Shown here: one piece after another, positions 1 to 9,782 of the stretch
Numbering within the stretch: position 1 is the first letter of the stretch
Layout of the letters: every line of letters begins with the position of its first letter
Assembly (NCBI RefSeq): GCF_902141855.1
Contig: NZ_CABFVH010000004.1
Location: 124,001-188,000, forward strand
DNA: 64,000 bases
Origin: Methylobacterium dankookense
GTDB lineage: Bacteria; Pseudomonadota; Alphaproteobacteria; Rhizobiales; Beijerinckiaceae
Direction: 5' to 3'
Translations under genes and position numbers: made by a program
The notes under the pieces: generated by a model
Databases searched by the model: none
Told to the model about the DNA's origin: nothing
The model's input: the letters and a program-made list of their open reading frames with translations, nothing else

Positions 1-35
1 GGCCCCGCCGGGCCGCATCGGACGAGGATCGAACC

Positions 36-1109
36 ATGGCCCGCATCACCCTTCGGCAGCTTCTCGACCATGCCGCCGAGCATGAGTATGGCGTGCCCGC
101 GTTCAACCTGAACAACATGGAGCAGGGGCTGGCCATCATGGCCGCCGCCGATGCCACCGATTCCCCGGTCATCCTGCAGGCGAGCCGCGGCGCGCGCGCC
201 TACGCCAACGACGTGGTGCTGGCCAAGCTCATCGACGGCCTCGTCGAGATCTACCCCCACATCCCCGTCTGCATGCATCTCGACCACGGCAACAACGAAG
301 CCACCTGCGCCACCGCGATCCAGTACGGCTTCACCTCGGTGATGATGGACGGATCGCTCAAAAGCGACGGCAAGACCCCGGCCGACTACGCCTACAACGT
401 CGAGATCACGGGCAACGTCACCCGGATGGCCCACTGGGCCGGCGTCTCCGTGGAGGGCGAGCTCGGCGTGCTCGGCTCCCTGGAGAGCGGCCAGGGCGAG
501 GCCGAGGACGGCCACGGCGCCGAGGGCACCCTCTCCCACGACCAGCTCCTGACCGACCCGGACGAGGCGGTGAAGTTCGTGGCCGCCACCAAGGTCGACG
601 CGCTCGCCGTCGCCATGGGCACCAGCCACGGCGCCTACAAGTTCACCCGCAAGCCCGACGGCGCCGTGCTCGCGATGAACGTGATCGAGGAGATCCACCG
701 CCGCCTGCCGACGACCCACCTCGTCATGCACGGCTCCTCCTCGGTGCCGCAGGACCTCCAGGACATCATCAACAGCTACGGCGGCCAGATGAAGCCGACC
801 TGGGGCGTGCCGGTGGAGGAGATCCAGCGCGGCATCAAGCACGGCGTGCGCAAGATCAACATCGACACCGACAACCGCATGGCGATGACCGGCCAGATCC
901 GGAAGGTGCTCACCGAGAACCCGTCCGAGTTCGACCCGCGCAAGTACCTGAAGCCGGCGATGGAGGCGATGACGAAGCTCTGCAAGCAGCGCTTCGAGGA
1001 GTTCAACACCGCGGGCCAGGGCTCGAAGATCCGCCCGATCTCGGTGGCCGAGATGGCCAAGCGCTACGCCAGCGGCTCGCTCGATCCGAAGATCGAGGCC
1101 GCCGCCTGA
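36..1109 (+). CDS. fba: Class II fructose-bisphosphate aldolase, Calvin-cycle subtype
   Basis: This 357-residue enzyme cleaves fructose-1,6-bisphosphate (and in Calvin-type enzymes sedoheptulose-1,7-bisphosphate) to DHAP and an aldose in the cytosol. Visible zinc and catalytic motifs are HLDHG at residues 81-85, VEGELGVLG near 140, GTSHGAYKF near 205, HGSSS near 235 and the phosphate-binding KINIDTDNR. The length and the inserted acidic-glycine segment after the VEGELG motif match the class IIB/CbbA subtype rather than E. coli FbaA. The first in-frame ATG gives the expected [10 protein letters not shown] start. It is followed after 5 bp by a ThiE-like gene, so the two are probably co-transcribed, and upstream partners such as pgk would lie outside the window. 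Identification is secure; assignment to CO2 fixation rather than glycolysis is inference. Confidence 0.96.
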   Translation: MARITLRQLLDHAAEHEYGVPAFNLNNMEQGLAIMAAADATDSPVILQASRGARAYANDVVLAKLIDGLVEIYPHIPVCMHLDHGNNEATCATAIQYGFTSVMMDGSLKSDGKTPADYAYNVEITGNVTRMAHWAGVSVEGELGVLGSLESGQGEAEDGHGAEGTLSHDQLLTDPDEAVKFVAATKVDALAVAMGTSHGAYKFTRKPDGAVLAMNVIEEIHRRLPTTHLVMHGSSSVPQDLQDIINSYGGQMKPTWGVPVEEIQRGIKHGVRKINIDTDNRMAMTGQIRKVLTENPSEFDPRKYLKPAMEAMTKLCKQRFEEFNTAGQGSKIRPISVAEMAKRYASGSLDPKIEAAA

Positions 1110-1114
1110 CGCGC

Positions 1115-1759
1115 ATGACCGAGTCCGCTCCCCGTCTCGCCCTCCTCACCCCGCACGGGGTCGGCGCGGGCGATCTCGACAGCCTGATCCCGGCGCTCGC
1201 CACGGCCTGCGCCGCGGGCGACGTCGCCGCCGTGATCCTGCGCCTGGCGCCCGCCGACGAGCGGGCGCTGACGGCGCTCGTGAAGCGCGTGGCGCCCGTG
1301 GTGCAGGAGCGGGAGGCGGCCCTCGTCGTCGCGGCCCGCGACTTCGTGGGCGACCTCGTCAGCGTCGCCATGCGCGGCGGCGCGGACGGCGTCCATGTCG
1401 ACCGGCCGGGCGACCTCGCGGATCTGCGCGGGCGCCTGCGCGACGGCCGCATCCTCGGCACCGGCGGGTTCGAGACGCGCCACGCCGCCATGGATGCGGG
1501 CGAGGGGGGCGCCGACTACCTGATGTTCGGCGGCCTCTACCCGGATGGCGAGGCGCCCGATCCGGAGAGCGTGCGGGCACGCGCCGCGTGGTGGGCCGAG
1601 ATCTTCGAGACGCCCTGCATCGCGGTCGCCTGCACCTTCGACGAGGTCGCGGGCCACGCCGCCACGGGCGCCGAGTTCGTGGGGCTCGAAAGCGCGCTCT
1701 GGCTCGCCGATCCGGCGGGCGTCGCCCGCGCGCAGGAGGCGCTGGGAGGCGCCGCATGA
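1115..1759 (+). CDS. Divergent thiamine-phosphate-synthase (ThiE)-like TIM-barrel protein
   Basis: This 214-residue protein has the order of a ThiE/TenI barrel: a beta strand with ILRLAP, then a DGVHV segment near residue 95, then GGADYLMFGGLYPDG. Canonical ThiE places an R-x-K pair on the first of these strands and a Thr-rich TxTK loop after ADY; here the first reads R-L-A and the second lacks the Thr-Thr-Lys residues. The fold call is good, but activity as thiamine phosphate synthase is doubtful, and a TenI-like or new role is possible. It starts 5 bp after fba and its TGA overlaps the ATG of the SEL1 gene (ATGA), indicating translational coupling in one operon. Confidence 0.75.
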   Translation: MTESAPRLALLTPHGVGAGDLDSLIPALATACAAGDVAAVILRLAPADERALTALVKRVAPVVQEREAALVVAARDFVGDLVSVAMRGGADGVHVDRPGDLADLRGRLRDGRILGTGGFETRHAAMDAGEGGADYLMFGGLYPDGEAPDPESVRARAAWWAEIFETPCIAVACTFDEVAGHAATGAEFVGLESALWLADPAGVARAQEALGGAA

Positions 1760-2784
1760 GGATGCGGATCGTGGCGGGGCTCGTCCTCGCAGGATTGATC
1801 GTGCCGGGGCCGGCCCGCGCGGCGCAGAGCGCGGCCGACCCGACCAAGGCGGCCCCTGCCGACCCGGCCAAGAAGCCGGCGATGCGGGAGCTGCCGAGCC
1901 CCTACACGCCGAACTATGTCGGCGGCGCCCGGCCGCCCGCCGGCAACCGGCCGCCCGACTTCGCCTACGGCGCCTACCAGCGCGGCCAGTACGTCACCGC
2001 CTTCCGCGAGGCGACCAAGCGCATCGAGACCGATCGCAAGGATGCGGCGGCGATGACGCTGCTCGGCGAGCTCTACAACCAGGGCCTCGGCATCCGGCAG
2101 GATCCGGTCAAGGCCGCCGAATGGTACCGGCTTGCCGCTGCCCAGAGCGACCCCGCAGCCATGTCCTCCCTCGGCCTGATGACCCTCGACGGCCGCGGCG
2201 TGGCCAAGGACGCGAAGGAGGGCCGGCGCTGGCTGGAGCGGGCGTCGGAGGCCGGATCCCCCACCGCCGCCTACAACCTCGCCCTGCTCCTGCTCGGCAC
2301 CGGCTCGCCCCAGGACGAGGCCCGCGCCGCCACCCTGTTCCAGAAGGCGGCGGAGGGCGAGATCGGACCGGCCCAGCACGCGCTCGGCGTGCTCTACCTC
2401 CAGGGCCGCGGCCTGCCGAAGGATCCGGCCAAGGCTGCCGAATGGTTCCGCCGCGCTGCCGACAACGGCGACCTCGCCGGCGAGGTCGAGTTCGCGATCC
2501 TGCTGTTCAACGGCACCGGCCTGCCGAAGGACGAGGTCCGGGCCGCCCGCTACTTCCTGCACGCGGCCCAGCGCGGCAACGCCATCGCCCAGAACCGTGT
2601 CGCCAAGATCTACGCCACCGGCCGCGGCCTGCAGAAGAACCCGCTGGAGGCCGCGATCTGGAACCTGATGGCGGCGCAGCAGGGCCTCTCGGATGCCTGG
2701 CTCGACCAGACCCTGTCGGGCCTGTCGAGCGACGAGAAGGCGCGGGCCGAGCGGATCGCCGCCGAGCGGACGGAGACGCGGTAG
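1756..2784 (+). CDS. Secreted SEL1-repeat (TPR-like) protein
   Basis: A 342-residue protein with a signal peptide (hydrophobic VAGLVLAGLIV, probable cleavage after ARA near residue 22) followed by about six SEL1-like repeats of roughly 36 residues, recognisable by the recurring G-x-G-x-x-K/Q-D-x-x-x-A-x-x-W/Y pattern. SEL1 proteins are periplasmic or envelope scaffolds for protein-protein contact; no substrate can be assigned. The ATG overlaps the previous stop as ATGA, which fixes the start and couples it to the ThiE-like gene. A longer in-frame extension to 1588 exists but would overlap that gene extensively and lacks the signal peptide at its N-terminus, so it was not used. Confidence 0.88.
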   Translation: MRMRIVAGLVLAGLIVPGPARAAQSAADPTKAAPADPAKKPAMRELPSPYTPNYVGGARPPAGNRPPDFAYGAYQRGQYVTAFREATKRIETDRKDAAAMTLLGELYNQGLGIRQDPVKAAEWYRLAAAQSDPAAMSSLGLMTLDGRGVAKDAKEGRRWLERASEAGSPTAAYNLALLLLGTGSPQDEARAATLFQKAAEGEIGPAQHALGVLYLQGRGLPKDPAKAAEWFRRAADNGDLAGEVEFAILLFNGTGLPKDEVRAARYFLHAAQRGNAIAQNRVAKIYATGRGLQKNPLEAAIWNLMAAQQGLSDAWLDQTLSGLSSDEKARAERIAAERTETR

Positions 2785-2792
2785 AAGTCCGT

Positions 2793-2904
2793 GTTTCCAA
2801 AGGCCTCAGGCCTTTGGCGGGTCCAGGGCAGAGCCGTGGGATGGCTCATCGGGGCTTTGCCCCGATACCCCACCGAAGGGACATTGTCCCTTCGGGATCC
2901 CCTG
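2793..2904. repeat. Dispersed intergenic repeat, family B copy 1
   Basis: This stretch consists of successive hairpins: AAAGGCCTcaGGCCTTT, CATCGGGGCtttGCCCCGAT, and GAAGGGACattGTCCCTTC. Blocks such as CCTTTGGCGGG, CAGGGCAGAGCC and CATCGGGGCTTYGCCCCGAYACCCCACC recur at 43164-43270 and 62864-62932. It lies between the convergent SEL1 and DUF779 genes and may also serve as a bidirectional terminator. Confidence 0.75.
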
Positions 2905-2907
2905 GTC

Positions 2908-3345
2908 TCAGAGCTTGCAGGCGCCGGCGAGCGCGGCGTTCTCGGCCTCGGTGAACAGGCGAGAGCGGATGTGGAAGCGCTTCTCGCGGCCGTTCTCCAG
3001 GGAGAACATGCCGCCGCGGCCCGGCACCACGTCGAGGATGATATGGGTATGCTGCCAGACGCCGAACTGTGAGCGCGAGATGTAGAAATCCGCGCCTCCG
3101 ACCTGGCCGAGATGCACGTCGCCGTCGCTGACGAGGAAGTCGCCGACGGGGTAGCACATCGGCGATGAGCCGTCGCAGCAGCCGCCGGACTGGTGGAACA
3201 TCACCGGCCCGTACTCGGCCTTCAGCTCCTCGATCAGCGCAAGCGCCGCGGGCGTCGCGGTGACGCGCAGCGGCGTGCCGGCGGCGTCCGCCTGCTCGGC
3301 GGTGACGGGGTCGACGGTCTCGGCGGCTTGAGCCTGCTCGGTCAT
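2908..3345 (-). CDS. DUF779 family protein
   Basis: A 145-residue cytosolic protein of the DUF779 family. Its signature FHQSGGCCDG is at residues 50-59 (Cys56, Cys57) with a further Cys64, and then FYISRSQFGVWQHTHIILDVVPGRG. DUF779 genes are repeatedly found beside acetaldehyde/aldehyde dehydrogenases of the ExaC/AcoD type, as here, where the dehydrogenase lies immediately upstream on the same strand. The paired cysteines suggest metal binding or redox, which is inference. The start at MTEQ was chosen because the upstream in-frame sequence is not protein-like. A terminator hairpin at 3431-3452 lies between the dehydrogenase and this gene, so it may be read through or have its own promoter. 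Confidence 0.85.
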   Translation of the reverse strand: MTEQAQAAETVDPVTAEQADAAGTPLRVTATPAALALIEELKAEYGPVMFHQSGGCCDGSSPMCYPVGDFLVSDGDVHLGQVGGADFYISRSQFGVWQHTHIILDVVPGRGGMFSLENGREKRFHIRSRLFTEAENAALAGACKL

Positions 3346-3425
3346 GGGGCGTCTCCCTGATGGTCCCGGCCTTATCTCGCGTCCCGGGCCCCGGACTTCC
3401 ACGCTGTCGGTCGATGCCCGAGACG

Positions 3426-3452
3426 AAAAAGCCCCGGCGGGGGCGCCGGGGC
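3426..3452 (-). terminator. Rho-independent terminator after the aldehyde dehydrogenase gene
   Basis: On the minus strand an 8-bp stem (GCCCCGGC / GCCGGGGC) with a 6-nt loop is followed directly by five T residues. It sits 28 bp downstream of the dehydrogenase stop codon. Confidence 0.8.
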
Positions 3453-3479
3453 AAGGTTCCTCTCGGGAGGATCGGGTTC

Positions 3480-5003
<1,524 letters not shown>

Positions 5004-5081
5004 CTCAGGCTTCCTCCGTGCGGCGCACTCGCCTTCGTGGGCGTTTTCGCCGGCGCTTGTTCGGCTCGCGCTGCAGCCAAC

Positions 5082-5098
5082 GGCAGCCGGGCTGCCAA
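5082..5098 (-). promoter_or_regulatory. Candidate sigma-54 promoter for the aldehyde dehydrogenase
   Basis: The minus strand reads TTGGCAGCCCGGCTGCC. GG and GC are 12 bp apart as in the TGGCAC-N5-TTGC consensus, about 80 bp before the ATG. Dehydrogenases of this type are often controlled by sigma-54 activators of the AcoR family. The sequence is also a perfect inverted repeat (GGCAGC/GCTGCC), so it could instead be an operator or chance. Confidence 0.35.
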
Positions 5099-5285
5099 AT
5101 CAAGTTGGACTTTAGGGGCAGGGGCATCGGCGACGCCCCGCCGGCGGCCTCCGCTGCGGCGTGCGACGATGCTAGCGCGGATCCCGGCCCCTGGCGAGGC
5201 AGGGCTCCGCGGGTCGCCATGACCAGCCCCCATGGCCAGCGGGCAAGCGCCCGCGAAGCGCCGCGCGGGCTCGGCCGGTCTCATA

Positions 5286-5322
5286 CGACATCCGGGTGAT
5301 CCCTTCGGGATGGCGGATGTCG
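5286..5322. repeat. Dispersed palindromic repeat, family A copy 1
   Basis: A 37-bp element of the form CGACATCCG-N-TGATCCC-TTC-GGGATGGCGGATGTCG. Its arms pair to form a long hairpin. Near-identical copies lie at 25408-25445 and 29744-29780. It sits just beyond the Ggt-family stop codon. Confidence 0.85.
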
Positions 5323-5346
5323 CCTTCGCCCAAGCGCCGCGCGGTC

Positions 5347-6945
5347 TCAGAGGCCCAGCGCGCCGCCGTCCGAGCGGGGATCATGGGTCGCCTCGATGCG
5401 GCCGTCGCGCGGGTGGCGCACCAGCATGCCGGCATGGCCGAGGGAATCCGTATAGGGGAAGCCCAGCTCCTCGATCTCGTGGCCGAGCCGGCGCAGGGCC
5501 GCGATACAGCCCGGATCGATGCGGTTCTCCACCTTCACGCTGAGCGAGGGGGCGCCCCAGGTGCGCCCGTAGAGGAGCCGCGGCGCGTCGACGGCGTCGG
5601 CCGGGCTCATGCCGTAATCGGCGTATCGGGAGAAGATCTGGGCCTGGAACTGCGGCTGCCCGTCGCCGCCCATGCTGCCGTAGCTCATCACCCGCCCATC
5701 GTCGAAGGCGGCGAGCGCCGGGATCAGGGTGTGGAACGGGCGCCGTCCCGGCTCCAGCGGGTTCACCGCCTCCGGGTCGAGGGAGAAGGACATGCCCCGG
5801 TTCTGCCAGCAGATGCCGGTGGCCGGCAGCACCGTGCCCGAGCCGTATTCCCAGTAGACCGACTGGATGTAGGACACGGCGAGGCCGTCATTGTCGATCG
5901 CGCCCATCCACACCGTGTCGCCATGGCCGGGCTCGGGCAGCGGAACCCGCGCCGCGCGGGCCATGTCGACCTGCGCCGCCTCGCGGGCCAGGCGCTCTGG
6001 GGTGAGGAAGGCGGCCGGGTCGTGCCGCAGGCGGCCGAAATCGGTCACCACCCGGTCGCGGATCGCGAAGGCCCGCTTCGTGGCCTCGATCAGGCCGTGA
6101 TAATGCGCCGGCGTCTCGGGTGCCGTCACGTTCAGCCGGTCGAAGATCCCGAGGATCAGGAGCGCGGCGAGCCCCTGGGTCGGGGGCGGGAAGTTGTAGA
6201 GCGTGGCGTCCCGCCGCCGGATCGAGAGCGGCACCCGCTCGGCCGCGGCATAGGCTTCGAGGTCGGCCCGCGTCACCGGCGCGCCAAGGCGCTCGAGGTC
6301 GGCGGCGATCTCGCGGCCGACGTCGCCGCGGTAGAAATCGGCGAGCCCGGCATGGGCGAGCTGCTCCAGCGTCGCGGCGAGCTTCGGCAGCGCGCGGATC
6401 TCGCCGGCCGGCCAGGGCTTGCCGTCCTTGAGGAAGGTCGCGGCGAAGTTCGGGGCGTCGTGGAGCGTGTCGAGCTCCTGCGGCACGTAGCGTGCCTCGG
6501 AGGGCGAGACCGGCACGCCGCCGCGCGCCTGGGCGATCGCGTCGGCGAGCAGCGTGGCGAGCGGCAGGCGCCCGCCGAGGGCGCGGGACAGCTCCAGGGC
6601 GAGCTGCCAGCCGCCGACCGCGCCCGCCACCGTCACCATGGCGTCGGGGCCGCGCGAGGGGATCGCGTCGAGCTCCTTCTCGCGGTAGCGCGCCATGGTG
6701 GCGAGCCGGCCCGCCGGCCCGCAGGCCTCGATCCCGCGGACCCGGCCGCCACGCTCGCGCACCAGCCAGAAGCCGTCGCCGCCGATCCCGTTCATGTGCG
6801 GGTAGACCACGGCGATCGAGGCCGCCATCGCCACCATGGCCTCGATCGCGTTGCCCCCCTGCGCGAGCACGCTCTGCCCGGCCTGGGCGGCGAGGCTGTG
6901 GGGGGCGGCGACGGCGCCGTGGCCGAAGACGGGGGTGTCGGGCAT
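5347..6945 (-). CDS. Gamma-glutamyltransferase-family N-terminal-nucleophile hydrolase
   Basis: A 532-residue Ntn-hydrolase of the Ggt family. The proenzyme is expected to self-cleave before Thr344 in GHGDTVWMG; the substrate-binding region GSMGGDGQPQ and the MNGIGGDGF loop near residue 51 are present. There is no signal peptide, unlike periplasmic Ggt, which points to the cytosolic YwrD/HpxW-like branch; oxamate amidohydrolase (HpxW) is one member of that branch. The substrate therefore remains open between glutathione-type gamma-glutamyl compounds and oxamate-type amides. A family A palindrome follows the stop. The gene is divergent from the antiporter gene, with about 115 bp between them. 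Confidence 0.85.
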   Translation of the reverse strand: MPDTPVFGHGAVAAPHSLAAQAGQSVLAQGGNAIEAMVAMAASIAVVYPHMNGIGGDGFWLVRERGGRVRGIEACGPAGRLATMARYREKELDAIPSRGPDAMVTVAGAVGGWQLALELSRALGGRLPLATLLADAIAQARGGVPVSPSEARYVPQELDTLHDAPNFAATFLKDGKPWPAGEIRALPKLAATLEQLAHAGLADFYRGDVGREIAADLERLGAPVTRADLEAYAAAERVPLSIRRRDATLYNFPPPTQGLAALLILGIFDRLNVTAPETPAHYHGLIEATKRAFAIRDRVVTDFGRLRHDPAAFLTPERLAREAAQVDMARAARVPLPEPGHGDTVWMGAIDNDGLAVSYIQSVYWEYGSGTVLPATGICWQNRGMSFSLDPEAVNPLEPGRRPFHTLIPALAAFDDGRVMSYGSMGGDGQPQFQAQIFSRYADYGMSPADAVDAPRLLYGRTWGAPSLSVKVENRIDPGCIAALRRLGHEIEELGFPYTDSLGHAGMLVRHPRDGRIEATHDPRSDGGALGL

Positions 6946-7060
6946 CGCGGATCCTGGAATCTTCCTGGCGCAGCGTTAGGGGAGCCCGCTCCGCCTGCAA
7001 AGCCCGGGCCCGAGGCGATGCGTCCGGGAACGCTCGCGGGCCCTTGCCTCTTTTCGCGGC

Positions 7061-8602
7061 ATGTTGATCTTCGAATGGGTCGTCGGCGTTCTGCTCGGCG
7101 CGGTGGTGCTGGCGGCGCTCGCCCGGCGGGTGGGCGCGCACTATCCGGCCTTCCTGGCTCTCGGCGGCTGCGCCCTGGCCTTCGTGCCCGGCGTGCCGAA
7201 CCTCGCCCTCGATCCGGAACTGGCGCTCGCCCTGTTCCTCGCCCCGGTGCTGCTCGATGCCGGCTACGACATCTCGCTGCGCGATCTGAAGGCAGATTGG
7301 CGCTCGGTCGGCGGCCTCGCCCTCGGTGCCGTGGCGGCGACCACCGCCGCCGTCGCCCTCGTCGCGCATCTCGTCGTGCCGGAGATGCCGCTCGCGGCCT
7401 GCGTGGTGCTCGGCGCCGTGGTGGCGCCGCCGGACGCGGTCGCGGCCCTCTCTGTACTCCGCCATGTCGAGCTGCCGCACCGGGTCGCGGTGATCCTGCG
7501 CGGCGAGAGCCTGCTGAACGATGCCGGCTCGCTGCTGATCTACCGCCTCGCCGTGGCGGCAGCGGTGACGGGCAGCTTCCACATCTCCGAGGTGGCACCG
7601 ACCTTCCTCCTCGGCATCGTCGGCAGCCTCGTCGCGGGGCCCTGCCTCGCGCGGCTCTACCTGCCCCTCGCGCACCGCTTCTCCGACGCGCCGAGCACCA
7701 TCGTGCTGCAATTCGTGGCCGCCTTCGGGATCTGGCTGGTCGCGGAGCGGCTGCACCTGTCGGGCGTGCTGACCGTCGTGAGCTTCGCGATCACCGTGGC
7801 GCGCTACAGCCCCGGCCTCACCGCGCCGCGCACCCGCATCCTCTCCTACGCGGTGTGGGACACGGCGGTCTTCGTCCTCAACGTGCTCGCCTTCGTGCTG
7901 ATCGGCATCCAGATCGGCCCGATCCTCGACCGCCTGACCGGAAGCGACCGCAGCGACGCGCTGCTCCTCGCCGCGGCGGTGTTCGCCACGGTGGTGGTGG
8001 TGCGCATCGGCTGGGTGCTCGCGGCCAACGGGCTGCGCGGCCTCGGGCGGAAGCTGCGGCGCGGCGCCAAGCCGAGCCTCGCCCCGGCGCTCGCCATCTC
8101 CTGGTCCGGGATGCGGGGCATCGTCACCATCGCCACCGCCCTGGCGCTGCCCACCGAGGGCTTCCCGCAGCGCGACCTCATCGTGTTCGGCGCCTTCTGC
8201 ACGGTGATCGGAACCCTCGTCGTGCAGGGCCTGACCCTCGCGCCCCTCCTGCGCCTGCTGCGGCTGGAGGACGACGACCCGGTCGGCCGCGAGACGGGCC
8301 GCGCCCGCGCCGAGGCCTATGCCGCCGCCCTGGAGAGCCTGCGCTCGGCCGGGGAGGATTCCTCGGTCGCGGCCCTCAGGGCCGAGTTCGAGGCGGCGCT
8401 TGCGGAGGCCGAGCGCCACGACGAGGGCCGCGCCCCGGAATCCTTGCCCTCCGACGCGGCGCGCCGGCAGGCCATCGGCGCCGCCCGCGACACGGTCCTG
8501 CGCCTACGCCGCGAGGGCCGCATCGGCGACGACGCCTACTACCTCCTGGAGGAGGAGTTCGACTGGGCCGAGCTCAACGTCACGCCGCGGGCGGAGGCCT
8601 GA
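7061..8602 (+). CDS. Na+/H+ (CPA1-family) antiporter
   Basis: A 513-residue inner-membrane cation/proton antiporter with about 12 hydrophobic segments over residues 1-390 and a charged cytoplasmic tail from about 395. Family motifs include VVAPPDAVAAL near residue 123, LRGESLLNDAGSLLIYR near 146 and SWSGMRGIVTIATALALP near 346; the paired acidic residues of the ND motif in the GESLLND region are intact. Such proteins maintain pH and Na+/K+ balance. Its last 23 bp overlap the 3' end of the convergent Crp/Fnr gene, so antisense interference at the ends is possible. Confidence 0.92.
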   Translation: MLIFEWVVGVLLGAVVLAALARRVGAHYPAFLALGGCALAFVPGVPNLALDPELALALFLAPVLLDAGYDISLRDLKADWRSVGGLALGAVAATTAAVALVAHLVVPEMPLAACVVLGAVVAPPDAVAALSVLRHVELPHRVAVILRGESLLNDAGSLLIYRLAVAAAVTGSFHISEVAPTFLLGIVGSLVAGPCLARLYLPLAHRFSDAPSTIVLQFVAAFGIWLVAERLHLSGVLTVVSFAITVARYSPGLTAPRTRILSYAVWDTAVFVLNVLAFVLIGIQIGPILDRLTGSDRSDALLLAAAVFATVVVVRIGWVLAANGLRGLGRKLRRGAKPSLAPALAISWSGMRGIVTIATALALPTEGFPQRDLIVFGAFCTVIGTLVVQGLTLAPLLRLLRLEDDDPVGRETGRARAEAYAAALESLRSAGEDSSVAALRAEFEAALAEAERHDEGRAPESLPSDAARRQAIGAARDTVLRLRREGRIGDDAYYLLEEEFDWAELNVTPRAEA

Positions 8603-9407
8603 ACCCTTCCGCCGCCGCGCCCTTCCGGCCGCCCTCGATGAGCCGGGCATAGGCGGCCTCGGGGACGCCGTAGCTGCCCTCGGTCAGTCCTTCCAGGCCG
8701 CCCCGGTCGAGGATCTCGATGCGCTTGCGGCGCCCCCGGATCATGCCGGCGCCCTCCAGCCCCTGCAGGGCGAGGGTCACGCCCGCCCGCTGCACGCCGA
8801 GCATGATCGAGAGGAACTCGTGCGTGAGGGCGATGGCGTCCCCGCTCACCCGGTCCTGGCACATCAGCAGCCAGCGGGCGAGCCGGGCCTCCAGGTTCAG
8901 CGCCGCCTGCGCGTAGATCGACTCGGCGAGCTGCAGGACCTGGGTCTGGATGTAGGCGAGCAGGGTGTGCTGCAGGCTCGCGCTGCGCGAGACCGCGGCG
9001 CGCAGGGCCTGGCTCGGGATGGCGAGCCCGTGCCCCGGCACCTGAACGATATGCGCGTAGGGCGCACGGGCGTCCCCGAGCAGGACGGGCATCGCGCCGA
9101 CCAGACCCTCGCTGCCCACCAGGCCAAGCTCGATGCGCGTCGGCCGCTCCACGGTCGCCACGGAGACGACGCCCTCCTCGACGAAGCAGCAGCTGGTCGT
9201 CGGCTCGTCCGGCGCGATGACCACGCTGCCCAGTTGCAGGTCCACCGGCCGCAGATGGGGTGCGACGAGCGCGAAATCGTCCGGTGCCAGGACCCTGAGC
9301 AGCCTGTTCCGCAGCATCGGCTGCGACCACCGGACGCCGCCCTCTCCCTGAAAGCCGGACAGGTGCTCCGACATCATCTCCCCAACCGATTCAACATTGC
9401 AACGCAT
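8580..9407 (-). CDS. Crp/Fnr-family transcriptional regulator
   Basis: A 275-residue regulator with an N-terminal cyclic-nucleotide-binding-like beta-roll (about residues 35-150), a dimer helix (SLQHTLLAYIQTQVLQLAESIYAQAALN) and a C-terminal winged helix (about 175-250) whose recognition region reads EFLSIMLGVQRAGVTLAL. The Cys cluster of oxygen-sensing Fnr is not visible and the residues for cAMP contact are not obvious, so the ligand is unknown. It is transcribed divergently from a second Crp/Fnr gene across a 375-bp AT-richer gap. An alternative start lies 11 codons downstream. Confidence 0.88.
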   Translation of the reverse strand: MRCNVESVGEMMSEHLSGFQGEGGVRWSQPMLRNRLLRVLAPDDFALVAPHLRPVDLQLGSVVIAPDEPTTSCCFVEEGVVSVATVERPTRIELGLVGSEGLVGAMPVLLGDARAPYAHIVQVPGHGLAIPSQALRAAVSRSASLQHTLLAYIQTQVLQLAESIYAQAALNLEARLARWLLMCQDRVSGDAIALTHEFLSIMLGVQRAGVTLALQGLEGAGMIRGRRKRIEILDRGGLEGLTEGSYGVPEAAYARLIEGGRKGAAAEGFRPPPAA

Positions 9408-9782
9408 CCGTTCGGCGCCAAGGATATCCGGATCGGGCCGATGAAGAACTATCAGAGTATAAGCTCAAAGATTGATCCATGTTAAGCATCTCAGATTTGC
9501 ACAATAAGGTTTGTTCGATACCGCACCGAGGGCCAAGAGTCTCTGGCGCCACGTTTTTCGCCTGACTACAAGCCGAGGGATGAAGCTGGGCAGGTGTGAG
9601 TCCGACGATATTGTTCCGGTGGGCCGAAGGCTGCCGCGGATCGTCGTCGCTTCCCGTGCGGCCGCACTCTTTAGTCAGAAACACGCTGCACCCCGCCACC
9701 GATCCGAACGCAGATCCATGAGCGCCGGGCGTTCCATGCCGTTCCCGGCTGCCGCGACGCGGCTCGAAGGTGCGAGAGCCTG
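9408..9782. other. AT-richer divergent promoter region between two Crp/Fnr genes
   Basis: This 375-bp gap has a noticeably AT-rich stretch at about 9420-9560. A TTGATCCATGTTAA sequence near 9472 resembles one half of an FNR/FixK box (TTGAT-N4-ATCAA) but the second half does not match. Short open frames across it have no recognisable features. It probably contains both divergent promoters. Confidence 0.45.

Larger units (their letters stand above)
5004..5346. other. Intergenic region with dehydrogenase promoter area and a dispersed palindrome
   Basis: This 343-bp gap separates the dehydrogenase start from the end of the Ggt-family gene, both on the minus strand. It holds a sigma-54-like site near the dehydrogenase and a family A palindrome near the Ggt end. 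Short frames across it show no convincing protein. Confidence 0.6.

Noticed and set aside
9472..9486. FNR/FixK box in the divergent Crp/Fnr gap
   Set aside because: Only the TTGAT half matches; the second half-site ATCAA is absent.
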